From Bedellia somnulentella (Eukaryota > Arthropoda > Insecta > Lepidoptera > Bedelliidae), in the NCBI GenBank assembly GCA_963576735.1, contig OY755173.1:13796873-13860872 (forward strand): 64,000 bases of DNA. Direction: 5' to 3'. The notes below the pieces were generated by a model. That model was not told the origin of the DNA, did not search any database, and saw only the letters and a program-made list of their open reading frames with translations. Shown here one piece after another: positions 22,683 to 34,089 of this stretch. Position numbers and translations under genes: made by a program. How positions within the stretch are numbered: the stretch's first letter is position 1; the number at the start of each line of letters is the position of its first letter.

Positions 22683-22900
22683 CATACATACATACATATT
22701 CTCACGCCGTTAGTTCCCATTGGAGTAGGCAGAGACTATCGATCGCCACTTTGTACGATCCTGGCAAACCTCTCTAGCTTCATTCACATCCACATCACAT
22801 CAATCTTTTCATATATGCTCTTTTATTCTTCGTACTTCGGACACCTGCCTTTTTGAGCACATTTTCTATTTGATCTAAATGTGTCCTCCGAGGTCAAACA
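22683..22900 (-). mobile_element. RTE-2 3' end, 5'-truncated
   Basis: Tail (TACA)n on plus at 22,683, ATTCTCACGCCGTTAGTTCC, GTACGATCCTGGCAAACC and CTTCGGACACCTGCC. It reaches to about the ATTTGATC segment; only the 3' UTR and the last codons are represented. Confidence 0.8.
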
Positions 22901-22904
22901 CAAA

Positions 22905-24065
22905 CATGAAGTAAAATAAATATACTTAAATAAGAGAGAGACAATCTGCATCATAACTTATTATTTTATTCATGTTGGCATTATTTTGAGATTTTATGGT
23001 AGCCATATGTGAAGTTTTGTTCTGAAGTCGGTGATAATCATTTTATTCAGATAATGAAGAAAAAAACAACACCTTTATCAATGTCATTGCTACGACGCTC
23101 GATCCTCGTGTCAAAATCTTTGAAACTATAGTTCCCACGCACCTAAACTTATAGGCAATATCTTATTTCCCTTAATCAGAAGAAGTACTTAATTTATTTA
23201 TTATTTTGTACATTTTCTTTGGCATCATATTACTTAATTTGAAGTCTTGGATTACCTATTTAATAAATACAACCTTTTATTGTTTTAGGCCCATTTAAAA
23301 TCATTCTTCACGTAGACTCGTTATAAACTTCAAGTTAAAATCCTTTTTTTTTAATAACCGCGGATAATAGGCATAGGCGTGTTTTAATCTGGACATCTTT
23401 GGGGGTGGCCCATGACTAGCAGCGGACGTCTATTCACTGATGAAACCATATGTCTGTTTAGGTAGATTTCATTATAAGACCCTTCTTTAATTACCTTACA
23501 AATATTAGAATATCCTAAATGGCTGAAATCTTATAAATGAATACCTATTGGATTTTTCACACTTGATTTCCTTAGTGAAACAAGGTATCTTTAACACACT
23601 CACTTTAACTACAAAAATGCATACCACTAGGCGTCATACATTTTGCTGGCAACCACACAAATCACAGACAAGCGGCCAAGCGTATATGATATAACTGTTT
23701 CCATGACATAAATCCCAAAAAGGACTAGCTAGATATCTACTGGAAAATTAAACTATTCGAAATTCGAGTTCCTAACTTCCTAAACTCAAAGCTACAAATT
23801 GCAAAATGGCTTCTTAAAAGCATGATTATCAGAAATAATAGACGATCAGTGGTTTCATTCACATCATCTAATTAATAACTTTCGCCTCATTCTAAACCCA
23901 AACCGTCATAATTTTATTGTCAGTAGTGGCTCTTGCAAAGCTGTTTACAATACATAAAACTTACGGTAAAACCTCTTGTCATTTAAAAATAACTAGTAAC
24001 TGCTAAAATTTCAATCTAACTCACTCGGAGCTATGGTATCAACAAATCCTTAGGAATGAAAAAAA
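22905..24065. other. No gene or repeat recognised
   Basis: AT-rich, with no exon supported by splice sites. A weak SINE-A-like CATAAATCCCAAAAAGG occurs near 23,707. Confidence 0.35.
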
Positions 24066-24069
24066 TCCT

Positions 24070-24176
24070 TCCAAATAAAGGTGATTAATTTCCAGTCGCG
24101 TCAACCAAAAATCAATAGAGACCTTTAATATGGTCATACTACGTGTATACCCAGTTATTTTAAGCCGACGCCACAC
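24070..24176 (-). mobile_element. Decayed SINE-A copy
   Basis: AATAAAGGTGATTAATTTCCAG, CAACCAAAAATCA and TTTTAAGCCGACGCCACAC are recognisable at low identity. Confidence 0.4.
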
Positions 24177-24540
24177 ATTATACATTACCGTACATGTATT
24201 CATAAGTAGATCATACAAGAGTATTGGTAATGTAACAAACGTGAGCTATCTTATCTATTGTACATCCTAGCTCATTCGCAGTAGTGACAATTCGAATTCT
24301 AGCACGCCAAGATTTTGCAGACGTGAATAATTTACGCTGCTCATGCATGGCCCCGCGTCCACTGTTTTACATTGCATGCACTTTGCCTCCTCGCGTCGTG
24401 AACGTGACTTATTTTTATAAACAAGTGACAATTGTAACTTACATTCATCTCTTTATGTTTTGTAAAATTACATATGTTAAAAAAATGGGCAATAACCGTG
24501 GATAGTGAGCGTTAAAAACTAACACCTAAAATATCCCTAT

Positions 24541-24590
24541 ACAGGGCAGCCTCGAACCCTTCGGTGTAGACATTTGAAAGTTATGATGAT
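24541..24590 (+). repeat. SINE-C 3'-end fragment
   Basis: ACAGGGCAGCCTCGAACCC and a TTATGATGAT tail, directly before the 3' end of Helitron H1 at 24,593. Confidence 0.4.
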
Positions 24591-24592
24591 AA

Positions 24593-25238
24593 CTAGCTGA
24601 CCCCACAGACTTCGTACTGTCAAAAGCGTAGACTTTCACGTCGTCAAACTGAAATATTTAACTGACCTGTAGGGTCTCTGTCATGGGATGAGAAAAAAGG
24701 TGTTTTTCATAGTGTCCTCACAATTTTTTCACTTTATAAATTTTAAGTTTATAAGTATAGTAGTTTCGGCTGAGCATTGATTCTTAGTCAGTTAGTCTGT
24801 TTCTCCATTTTTATTTATTTGGATAAAGATTAATATTATGTTGATAAAACATTATGGCAATTATGCATTAAATTCGACCAAATTTATTTACCATAAAAAA
24901 TGGTTATACTAAGTGAAACTCAAAAGTTAGACATATACTGTCGCGGGCATTTTTTTAGATCATTTAAAGAGAAATAATTCTTTAATACATTTTTTGGGTA
25001 ACTTAAACCGTTTACGCAGCGCACACAACGGAAGCCTTAGTATGAATAATTATCCCCGTTTTCGCAACATCATTCGCTGATAGTTTGCTCCTGTCCATCG
25101 CAGCGTGATGATATATAGCCTAAAACCTTCCTCAATGAATGGACTATCCAACACAAAAAGAATTTTTCAATTTGATCGGGTAGTTCTTGAGATCCTAGCG
25201 TTCAAACAAACTCTTCAGCTTTATAATATTAGTATAGA
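24593..25238 (-). mobile_element. Non-autonomous Helitron H1, internally deleted copy
   Basis: Both termini match the 1-kb copies (CTAG at 24,593; TC complement at 25,237-25,238), but about 360 bp corresponding to 2,390-2,750 is missing, with the junction near 24,810-24,830. The GC-rich internal patch is lost. An open frame that begins inside it and runs out to 25,383 is chance. Confidence 0.8.
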
Positions 25239-25389
25239 TAAGCAAAAATATATATTGACTGATTTAAAAAAGCATTCAACGTGTAATTTATTATCAGACT
25301 ATTACTTTCTTGAATACAGGCTGTTTCAGCAATTTCCTTTTTTTCTGACATTTGCCTTTAAAACTTTAAAATTGATATTATAGTTTGAA

Positions 25390-25840
25390 ACTCCAAGGAC
25401 TATTTATTTTCCCCATACATTTTCCAAAAAACTAACATATGCCTTCCTCTGTTTTGAATAATATATATCCTTGATTTTAGATTTATAAGTTGCAACAATG
25501 TAGGTAACATTTGTGTTTTAGTTTACCCTCCAGCTTTTAAAGATATTTTGTATAATAAACATGTTTAAATGCTAATCTAAAGTTTACTGAGTATTCTCAG
25601 AGAGCTTTTAATTTAAATATTTGCATTAATTGTGCAAAGTTTTATGCAAATATTATAAATAAATTATTTAAAGTTTATTAGGTCACTTGTTAATATTAAT
25701 AAACAAGAAAATTTCAATAGAATTTCGCTAACTATTTACGAGTATACAGTTCATACTCGCAGCTATAATAGAAGAAGAGCTCTGAATCAATAATTTGCTA
25801 CCCTTAATGAAAGAATTAAAGTTATTTACTTTCTGAAAAG
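25390..25840. other. No gene or repeat recognised
   Basis: Strongly AT-rich; nothing coding. ATACTCGCAGCTATAAT near 25,753 weakly recalls a SINE-A 3' end. Confidence 0.35.
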
Positions 25841-25845
25841 AAAGT

Positions 25846-26020
25846 ATTGGGGATTTTCATTGGATTTTAGGGCGATGCGGTTGGAAACCCATTACCAAAA
25901 ACCTTTATTTTACCATCTTATCCCCACTCGACTTCCAAAAGTGTCTGAGGAATTTATAATTCCTTAGCTCTGGCTACCCCTTTTACGGAAATATAGCTGT
26001 GAGTATATGTATGTTTGTAT
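25846..26020 (+). mobile_element. SINE-A copy, 5'-truncated
   Basis: Starts at TATTGGGG and runs through GCGATGCGGTTGGAAACC to GAGTATATGTATG. The head and the GGCGACTAA block are missing. Confidence 0.75.
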
Positions 26021-26702
26021 GAATACAAAGACCTGATTAAAACACAAATAAAAAAAAACCCCAGTAGGAAGGTACTGGTAGGTGTAAGAAATTGTTTAAT
26101 AAAGGATCTTTGGCCATGTCATGCATGAGATACATTTTATAGGATCAAATTATACTTCATCTTATAACAGTTAAGGCTAATACATTAGGCCACAAAAAAA
26201 TGTACTTATATTATACAAATCCAGTTTCTCTACATAGGTACCTCATTTTCTTTTGTTTACAACCGAACAGGTGCAATGCCAATAAAAAACATTATCGTTC
26301 TTTATTGTCTATAATATTAGAAAGAATAAAGTCATAACTAACTTGATGTCAGAAGAGAAACATTGTCCGTTTATTAAATCGAAAACTCATCATAATTAAG
26401 AGCAAAATTCAACAGTGTAAATTCAGTGTGCCAATTAATATTGCATAATACGGTGGACGAACGGCGTATGGTGAAAAAGTCACATCTTGCAATAAACAAT
26501 ACGCGTAAAGGTAGCTTTTTGCTGACTTCGCCAAAATCAGAATACACTACGCGCATTTTCTAGCTCGGTGACAGAATGAGAAGTACGTCAGATAGTAGTG
26601 GTTGTCCGATTAGTGATGTGTGTGCAAGTGATCATAAAAATATTCACCTACTTTTACTCGGAGATCAGATTTAGTGACTATATTAAGATTATATGCACTA
26701 TT

Positions 26703-26771
26703 ATGCGTCTGAAGAAAACGGTGACGTATTGTACTGTTGGGAACACGTTGTGCCTCAATTATTGTACTAAG
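26703..26771 (+). CDS. Weak candidate coding exon, unknown product
   Basis: A short open segment begins with an ATG at 26,703 and ends AAG before GTGAGT (26,772-26,777), a strong 5' splice donor. It would encode 23 residues starting MRLKKTVTYC and including two further cysteines. The frame is open back to an ATG at 26,598, so the true start is unclear. The surrounding 350 bp is free of recognised repeats and less AT-rich than its neighbours. No acceptor-bounded downstream exon was found, no family is recognised, and GTGAGT occurs by chance, so this is a lead rather than a gene call. Confidence 0.2.
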
Positions 26772-26970
26772 GTGAGTGTGGTAATTTAGTTTATACTTTC
26801 TAGGTGTATTTTATTGTCAAAACGAGTAATTTTGACGACCATGGCTATGGTAGAAAAGCATACAAAGATAAACTTACTGCGTGAGGTAGCGACTAAAGCT
26901 GACACTTTCAATCGCTGCTTTGCCCAACCTCACCAGCTTCGTTTACATTAAAATTTATGGTTATTTATTA

Positions 26971-27080
26971 TGCATGCATACATATACACCCATAAAACCC
27001 AAAAAGGGGTAGCCAGAGCTTCAAAGCCTCATTTGGAAGTTGATAGGGGACAAGATGGTAGAAATAAAGTATCGTTGGTG
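26971..27080 (-). mobile_element. SINE-A copy, 5'-truncated, AAAAAGGGG variant
   Basis: Tail at 26,971, AACCCAAAAAGGGGTAGCC and AAAGTATCGTTGGTG. It stops at the GGTG of the middle block. Confidence 0.7.
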
Positions 27081-27489
27081 CGTATTTTTATACAGCCTCT
27101 TTATTTTTCACATTTCGGCAAGCCTTTTCAGCACAGTTTTTATTTAAATTAAATTTATCATCCGTGGTCATCTGCGGTAACTTTATTTCTGTGACCGTCA
27201 TTAATATAATATTTTTCATTATAACTAAAAGAGAGAAAATTTTACTTTCAACAATTTTTTTTTAATACAGTTCAAGGTTTTCAAACTTTCAGTAGATATT
27301 TAATATCAAGAAGTAGTTGAATAATTACATATTGATAATAATTAGTTTGAATATTTCCCACGTGTTTTGTAGTGACACCAACTCGGGTCGAATAAAGGAA
27401 AATAATGCAATAAAAAATAACACCTGCTTTAGTGGAAAATAGAAACTTCAAGTTTTTTATGATATGACAAATTAAAAATACATATATAA

Positions 27490-27735
27490 CATACATACAT
27501 ACATACATATACTCACAGCTATAAAACCCTTGAGGGGGTAGCCAGAGCTAAGGAATTAGAAACTCTTCAACCACTTTTGGAAAGTTGAGTGGGGAAAAGA
27601 TGGTAAAGGTGATGAGATGAGTCTCCAACCACATGGCCCAAAATCCCTTAAAAGCCTCCAATACCGTTAGTCGCCTCTTACGTACACCCACCGGAAAAAA
27701 TAGGGTAGAGCTATTCTAAGCCGACACTACACAGC
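27490..27735 (-). mobile_element. SINE-A copy, full length (left of head-to-head pair)
   Basis: Long (TACA)n tail on plus at 27,490, head at 27,735. ACGG subfamily. Its head faces the head of the next copy 23 bp away. Confidence 0.85.
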
Positions 27736-27757
27736 ATATATGTATAACTTATCAATT

Positions 27758-28014
27758 AAGCTGTGTAGAGTCGGCATAGAATAGCACTACCTCATTACTT
27801 CCCGTGGGTGTACGTAAGAGGCGACTAACGGTATTGGGGCTTTTAAGGTATATTTGGGCGATGCGGTTGGAGTCCCATCACCAACAACCTTTATTGCACC
27901 ATCTTTTCTCCACACAAATTCCAAAAGTGGCTGAGGAATTTCTAATTCCTCAGCTCTAGCTACCCCTTCTAGGGATTTATAGCTGTGAGTATATGTATGT
28001 ATGTATGTATCAAA
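27758..28014 (+). mobile_element. SINE-A copy, full length (right of head-to-head pair)
   Basis: Plus-strand partner of the preceding copy. The two together make an inverted repeat of ~520 bp with SINE heads at the centre. The two copies differ at many positions, so they are independent insertions rather than a duplication. Confidence 0.85.
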
Positions 28015-28019
28015 TCAAC

Positions 28020-29200
28020 GAATAACTACTAAAGTATTTAGTATTTGTTTAACACTTATTATTTTTTACATAATTTATTCTTTCTACATAATACAACTAC
28101 CGTTTTTTTATTTATTTCATTTATTTATAAACGTATAGTCTGTATCAATTAGAAAAAATAACTTTGTAAACAATGAAACGTAAATGACCTTTTAGTATTT
28201 TAGTGTTGTTACCCATATTATTGACGGCGACGTAAAAATCGAATACGCTACTAATGTTAAGAAAATTTTTATGATCCAATTTTATGGTATACTTATAAAA
28301 CAGACGTAAACTACAGAATACGTCCCTTACCATTACATACGTACATCCTAATATAATACTCAAGCCGTTAGTTCCCATATAGGTAGGCAGAGATCATTAT
28401 TACTAGTACTGAATTTTATCATAAATTTATAGCTTAGAAACATAACAGTCTTAACTACCAAATACGTTATTTATGATTACAAGAAAAGCCTTGATAGCGT
28501 AAATTTTCATTCTTAATAACCAAAAATTGTAGTAGTGAATGGATTAACAAACCTTATTTTGTTTGTAAGACAAGCAAACACGGGTGCATACCATTAGTTC
28601 CGATCTAAACTGTTGGGGCACTTTTGATGCTTCCAACTTTCATCTTAACACTTCTATATAGAACTGTAGTGTAGTTTTTGCCGCTATTTTACTTGTGGCA
28701 TATTTTATTATTTTAAACGATTTAATTTTTGGTTTACTTGTTAATATTAAATGTAATTGGTTTAAATAGTATTTTTATTTTGATGTAAATACACTTCTTA
28801 TATAATTATTAGGGTATTCGACTACAAAAAACCAACAAATGGTTAAAATTTAATTGAAAAGTATGCAATAATAGTTATTGTATGGTTAGCACACAGATTT
28901 GATTTTTTTGTTAGAACAGATGTCAGCAACCAATGTAACATTTATATTTATATGATGAAAATTGAAAATGGGTTTTTTAGTAGTTTAGGCAAGAAGAATT
29001 TAGGTATTAATGCATAAATTAGGGTGTGTAAAACCGACTCAAAGACGATGTCACCTTTTAATACTCTCATTGCATAGAATATTGCACATATCTCTCGTAA
29101 GAAAGAGTTAATTTCCAGTTGGTTAAAGTATTTGGAAAAACAGTTCAATTTAATTCACAAACAAACATTCTGAATGAACACATAAAGCACAATTTCAACT
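28020..29200. other. No gene recognised; one RTE-2 tail scrap
   Basis: AT-rich. At 28,335-28,395, TTACATACGTACAT...CAAGCCGTTAGTTCCCAT, TAGGTAGGCAGAGA is a short RTE-2 3' end in minus orientation. Two minus-strand frames (28,145-28,378 and 28,948-29,148) have no supporting signals. Confidence 0.4.
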
Positions 29201-29220
29201 ATGTTCCATTAGTTCTATAA

Positions 29221-29252
29221 AGTACCAGCGGGAATCGAACCCACCTACCCTT
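29221..29252 (-). repeat. tRNA-like T-arm fragment
   Basis: Minus strand GGGTTCGATTCCCGCTGGTAC: a box B with matching stem. No D arm upstream; an isolated remnant. Confidence 0.35.
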
Positions 29253-29599
29253 ATATTATTATTTTTTCGATTACTTATTATCTATTTCTGTAGTCATTTT
29301 AAGGTAATTCCTTTGGCATATATTTTATCGGATATACGTACTAGAAGAGGGTATAAATTATTAGGTACCTAATTATTCAACTTACGTTTGTTTTTTTTTA
29401 TTACGAGATACGGTTTGGGAAAGTTTTAATTTTATACATTTTTACTTTTAACAATTAATAAATCATGAACAAACTTTTAAACACGTTGAAATCGATTTAT
29501 GCGATGTCAAGATCGGGTAGCGGAGAAAATCAGTATGTATTTCTGTCGCAAGAATATTCAAATATAAGTATCATTTACACAAAAGTAATATAAAAAAAT

Positions 29600-29673
29600 A
29601 TATTTTTAAACAATTCTTCATCGCGATTATAATAATAGAAATTGACGCGTACAAAGTCGCGGGCAACAGCTAG
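29600..29673 (+). mobile_element. Helitron 3' end, family H3
   Basis: GCGTACAAAGTCGCGGGCAA then CAGCTAG followed by T at 29,674. The start is not located. Confidence 0.5.
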
Positions 29674-29999
29674 TATACAGGGTGTAATTGTAATGACTGT
29701 TTTCCTTGAAAAGTATGATTAATTATCACGTATAGAGGCAGAATTCGTTGAAAAAAAACACACTTATTTTTTTTCAAATTTTGTTAAAATTTGCACTAAG
29801 AAAGTAGTACTATTGACACCAACACGCTCAATGTATGCGTGAAACGCGATGACAAGGCGGGCAACTCAGCTGACAGTAGCTGCGACCCGCCCCGTGACCC
29901 TTAACCGGCGGCCAAATCAAATCAAGGCCAGTAAAGTAATCAATCGAACTTAGCTTCTAATTTTCTTATTTTTTACATGTTATTATTTGACATGATAAA

Positions 30000-30110
30000 T
30001 TTGAATAACACTACCCCATAGTTAATACTGCGTTGGAATGCGGCAGTATGTTCAGAGAAAAATTCATAATTCGTAAACATCGATCGCCGCGAAATTCAAA
30101 ATCTGCATGT
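30000..30110. repeat. Unclassified repeat, paired with 31,857-31,955
   Basis: TTGAATAACACTACCCCATA...TTAATACTG...GCCGCGAAATTCAAAA occurs here and again at 31,857-31,955 with a different middle. The ACACTACCCCAT start resembles the SINE-A head, which may mark a distant relative. Confidence 0.45.
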
Positions 30111-30171
30111 ATCAACAAGTCGGGCGGGCTTGTCGGCATTACATCAAAGGAACAGTATTAGTACTAAGTTA

Positions 30172-31112
30172 AGCGGTTATTACATTACGCAATATTCAGA
30201 CAGTCTTAGTAAGACTGTCTTAAAGTCTAACTAGACAAGCTCGCTATTAGACTGTGCTGAATACCGCATGCTAACTCATTTTCAAAGCGTACGTAGCCGG
30301 TGGCGGTTGTCATAACCGCTTAAGGGCGTCCCCGGAAAAATAGGTTGATATTGATTGTTTGGAAATTGTATAAAGTCTGATTTGATGATATTGATATGAC
30401 ATGAATAAAATATATGTTGGTGATTAGTTCATGGTGTTAAAATTTGATGTTTAACATTTTAATAATTTGGTTAAAAATATGATGAAAAAAATTTAATTGG
30501 AACATGCTTTGTTTTCATAAAAACCGTATAGGCTCCACTGGCATAACATACATGTGAACTCATTATGTGTCTATATACGCGTAGCTTTAAGATCTGTAAC
30601 TTTGATGTTTAACTTTTCATTTAAACATTATGGTTATTCAATAAAACTAAATAAACTACATTTATCCTGCGCGCGCGTTTTTTCCGTCCCTGTCACTCTC
30701 AGTAAATTTGACGTAAGAGTGAGCGCAATAGCTGCAAAATGCGGGGAGGCCCTTAAGTACGAAGTGTTTGATTGGAATAATCTTTATGAATTTTCTGCCA
30801 TAAATATGGCATGTCTCGATACAAATCGAGAACATTAAAAAGCACTTCTTTTTCCTTTGAACAAGCCATTGTACACGCCCCGCCACAGCAAAACACATGT
30901 CACGCACGCCTTCGCTCTGCGGCTGCCGCGCGATGAATGAACAGTCTAGCGTGCTAAATCATATTACACTACGCGGTATTCAGCAAGCAAGCAAGTAAGC
31001 ACGGCCGAACCCATTCGGCCGCTCTAATTAGACAGGCTAACTTGCTAACTCTTATTACACCATGCTCAATCTAAGTTAGACTGTCTGAATATTGCGTAAT
31101 GTAATAACCGCT
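30172..31112. mobile_element. Harbinger-like MITE, 941 bp, with nested TTAA element
   Basis: The termini AGCGGTTATTACATTACGCA and its complement, extending through ATATTCAGACAGTCT (about 35 bp), are perfectly inverted. TTA flanks both sides (30,169-30,171 and 31,113-31,115), the 3-bp duplication usual for PIF/Harbinger. About 437 bp of its length is the TTAA element at 30,324-30,752. The remaining ~500 bp contains several AGACTGTCT-like subterminal motifs and no transposase. Confidence 0.75.
30324..30752 (+). mobile_element. TTAA-flanked MITE, copy 2, nested
   Basis: Flanked by TTAA at 30,320-30,323 and 30,753-30,756. Reads as the reverse complement of the element at 1,466-1,890, with only scattered differences over ~425 bp. 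It sits inside the Harbinger-like element, so it inserted later. The open frames that overlap it on both strands are chance. Confidence 0.8.
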
Positions 31113-31237
31113 TTAGTTGTTTGTAGCTCATTGTGTTTGTGTCGCTTATGATTGGATGTCACTTTGATTTTTCGCATTAATTTTCGGAGTGTGAGTTCAG
31201 TTTTAGTATCTTGTGTTGTGATTGTGTTGAGTAAATA

Positions 31238-31357
31238 TGGCGTACACGAACCAGCAAAGTTCAGTGTTGGTGTTTTATAATATTAATTCTCAAAATGTTC
31301 TGCGTTTTGCGCAAATAAAGGTGATAGCCCGGATCTGCCACTGCCAATCAAAACGGG
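31238..31357 (+). CDS. Weak candidate first exon, unknown product
   Basis: An ATG at 31,238 opens 40 codons (MAYTNQQSSV at the start) ending before GTGAGT at 31,358-31,363. About 40 bp upstream lies an initiator-like TTCAGTT (31,196), as in arthropod core promoters; no TATA box is evident. A second frame also stays open over the last 70 bp (FCANKGDSPD...), and I cannot decide between them. The segment starts 125 bp from the Harbinger-like element. It could be the first exon of a host gene or of a transposon gene. No downstream exon found, family unknown. Confidence 0.22.
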
Positions 31358-31589
31358 GTGAGTTATTTTTATTCGTATTCTTTAGTTAACTGTGATAAAG
31401 TACAGATACACCCGTTTAGAGCCCTTTAGCCCCGAGAGAGTTTAGTAAACACCAAGAACTCCTCCAATTTCGATGTCGGTTAATGAATGAGTAGGTATCT
31501 CTTGCGCACTTTATTTTATGCCAAGTAAATGCATCGTTTCGAGGGTCTCTATTTGTTTTTAACTTTATTATCTTACGCTCATGAAGTAC

Positions 31590-31640
31590 ATACATTACAT
31601 ACATACTCACGCCGTTACTTCCCATTGGGGAGGCAGAGAT
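31590..31640 (-). mobile_element. RTE-2 3' end scrap
   Basis: ATACATACTCACGCCGTTAC, TTCCCATTGGGGAGGCAGAG only: the last ~50 bp of RTE-2. Confidence 0.6.
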
Positions 31641-31727
31641 GTAAAGTAAAACAAAAATAGCGGTAGCTGATTATTTAGGACGACAGTTTTGTTATAATCG
31701 TCGGTGTTAATTAATAGAGATAGATTT

Positions 31728-31852
31728 TTTACATACATATTCTCACGCCATTAGTTCCCATTGGGGTAGGCAGAGACTATCGATCGCCACTTCGTACGAT
31801 CCTGGCAAACCTCTCTAGCTTTGTTTACATCCATCAATCTTTTTACTTGAAA
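31728..31852 (-). mobile_element. RTE-2 3' end, 5'-truncated
   Basis: Tail ACATACATATTCTCACGCC on plus, GGGGTAGGCAGAGACTATCG, GATCCTGGCAAACCTCTC and CATCCATCAATC. This is a second extremely short insertion 90 bp from the one above, in the same orientation. Confidence 0.75.
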
Positions 31853-31856
31853 ATGT

Positions 31857-31955
31857 TTGAATTACACTACCCCATATTTAATACTGGATTGAAATACGAG
31901 GCGACTAAGACCACAGCCTCACCAAAATCAAACATAGCCGCGAAATTCAAAAATT
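31857..31955. repeat. Unclassified repeat, paired with 30,000-30,110
   Basis: Same start and GCCGCGAAATTCAAAA end as the 30-kb copy, but the middle reads GAGGCGACTAAG, a SINE-A-like block, which strengthens the idea of a diverged SINE-A relative. Confidence 0.45.
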
Positions 31956-31999
31956 TTTTGCATTGCTGTCATAGTGCGGTTTATACGGTCACGAGCAAG

Positions 32000-32660
32000 T
32001 GTGCGCAAGACTAGATGGTCACATGACGCGCCCGCTGTTCTCTGTGTGTGAGTGAGACATTATACGGGTAGGAACTAGGAGTGTGTGCGCTAGGCTAGTG
32101 TAGATAACCACAGTTTTCCATCTGATGGAGAAAGTAGGTTTTTCTGCTAAAGCGGTTTTAATCTTTTTGTTTATTTCATATGGTGGATATTAAGCATTAA
32201 ACTTTAATATACGAATTAATATTGAAGTAACAATCGCCGTCAAACTAACACGCTGTATATTACATATTATTATTATTGTTTAAAATACAATACTTTTTGG
32301 TGTTATACATATTATTCACTGCGATTTATATAGATATATTGAACCTTGTAGTATCGATTCATCAAGAGGTAATCGATTACTGTCATTCCTTCAATATCAT
32401 TCAATATTCAATACCCATCACAAATTTTTGCATAAGATAAAATAACAAATAATCTCAATGTTTTTCATTTAACCTTATTTTTAGAGTTTCGCAAGATTTA
32501 GCTCCAATTAATACTTAAACTTTGTTTAATAAGTGGACAACTGTTTTTCCTGATTGACGGATGTAAAATTTAAGTGATGTGGAAGTAGTTTCTTGATGAA
32601 ACAAAAGATTTTATACCCGGCAATGGTTTGTTTACAAACTTTATGACTCTATTTGATATA
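32000..32660. other. No gene or repeat recognised
   Basis: AT-rich after a short GC-richer stretch (GTGTGCGCTAGGCTAGTG near 32,085). No exon supported. Confidence 0.35.
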
Positions 32661-32667
32661 AACGGTA

Positions 32668-32902
32668 CATACCTACATATACTCAGGGCAATAAAAAGGG
32701 GGAAGCCAGAGCTGTAGAGATATAAACTCCACAGCCATATTTGGTAGTTGATATAGGGAACAAGATGGTGCAATTGATGTGTCGTTGGTGATGGGTTTCC
32801 AACCGCATTGCAAAGAACCACTTTAAAAAGCCCCATACCGTTAGTCGCCTCTTACGGACACCCGTGGGTAGAAAGGTTTGTGTGATTTTAAGCCGGCACT
32901 AT
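32668..32902 (-). mobile_element. SINE-A copy, full length but diverged
   Basis: Minus strand. GATATAGGGAACAAGATGG places it in the GATAG variant. The head reads CGGCACTATAG, so the usual CACTACACGGC is mutated. Confidence 0.75.
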
Positions 32903-33336
32903 AGAATTTACACTAATAAATACATAAACCATTCAGAATAAAATCATTCAATGAAATTCATTTATAACAGATTTATTCTTAAAAATCTTAATGTTAATTT
33001 TAAACGTGATGTACTATTAACTGAAAACCAGTGATTTGCCACTTGGAAATATTAAGTTAGGAATTAGGATTTGGGAATAGTCAAGTTATAAGTTAGGATC
33101 TAGTTTGTGTTACCATAGCAATAATTTTTACTTTAAAAATGTTGTCATGCCAATTTGTGTACTATTGTTTTTGTTGTATAGCGTTATGTTAACATGAATA
33201 AATGAGTTATCTATCTAATATCGGATTATTAAGGTGTTTAGACGCGTATGTGCTCTCATTTTGGGTTGAGAAAAGCATGTATAATTTACATCAGTTGTGT
33301 CATATCATACCTCTTTATGGAATGAATAAATATCCG

Positions 33337-33592
33337 TATAGTGCTGGCTTAGAACAGCACTACCCCGTTTCTACCGATGGGTGTACGTAAGAGGCGACTA
33401 ACGGTATTGGGGCTTTTAAGGGATTTTTGGGCGATGCTGTTGGAGACCCATCACCAAGAACCTTTACTTTTACCATGTTTTCCCCACTCTCATTTCCAAA
33501 AGTGGCTTAGGAATTTCTAATTCCTTAGTTCTGGCTACCCCTTCTCGGGATTTATAGCCGTGAGTATATGTATGTATGTATGTATGTTATTT
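33337..33592 (+). mobile_element. SINE-A copy, full length
   Basis: Plus strand, ACGG subfamily with CCGTTTCTACCGATGGGTG, the same diagnostic block as at 49,623 and 54,702. Long (TATG)n tail. Confidence 0.85.
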
Positions 33593-33599
33593 TGTACTT

Positions 33600-34085
33600 T
33601 AGTTGATGTTCATGAGTGGAAATTGGTCGAAATCTATAAAAAATCAATTCAACTTCTAACTGAGATTTAAAACATAAAAATTATTTTATTTAATCCATGT
33701 CAAATAAACTAAAATGAAAATTACAGTCGCTTCCCAGGTGGTTTTTAAAGAAAGAAAGACTAGAAACTTTTTTCCACATTTTCATATATATTTTTGATAT
33801 GAGATACCAGTAATGTTTATGTTATTGCGATGTAGATAACCTTACAAAATAGTTTAGTAGGATGTAGGGATTTTTATGCACATTTTATGTCTAAGGCCAT
33901 GTTGGTCTGAAATTGCAATTTAAAAAGAATAATTTGAGGAATAGGATAATCTAGTTTGTAGAATTTGGAATTAGCTTCATATTTGTTTACAAAGTTATTG
34001 TGTATTAAGAAAATGTATAATTGTACTAAATAATACTGTATCCATTGTCAACGAGTCTGAAATATGTGGGAACAGCAGCGATCTT
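33600..34085. other. No gene or repeat recognised
   Basis: AT-rich; nothing supported. Confidence 0.35.
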
Positions 34086-34089
34086 TTAA

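Noticed and set aside
25105..25383. A 92-codon plus-strand frame
   Set aside because: It begins inside the deleted Helitron H1 and runs into AT-rich flank. The part inside matches other H1 copies on the non-coding strand.
29221..29252. A tRNA gene at 29.2 kb on the minus strand
   Set aside because: Only the T arm is present. There is no D arm, anticodon arm or acceptor partner.
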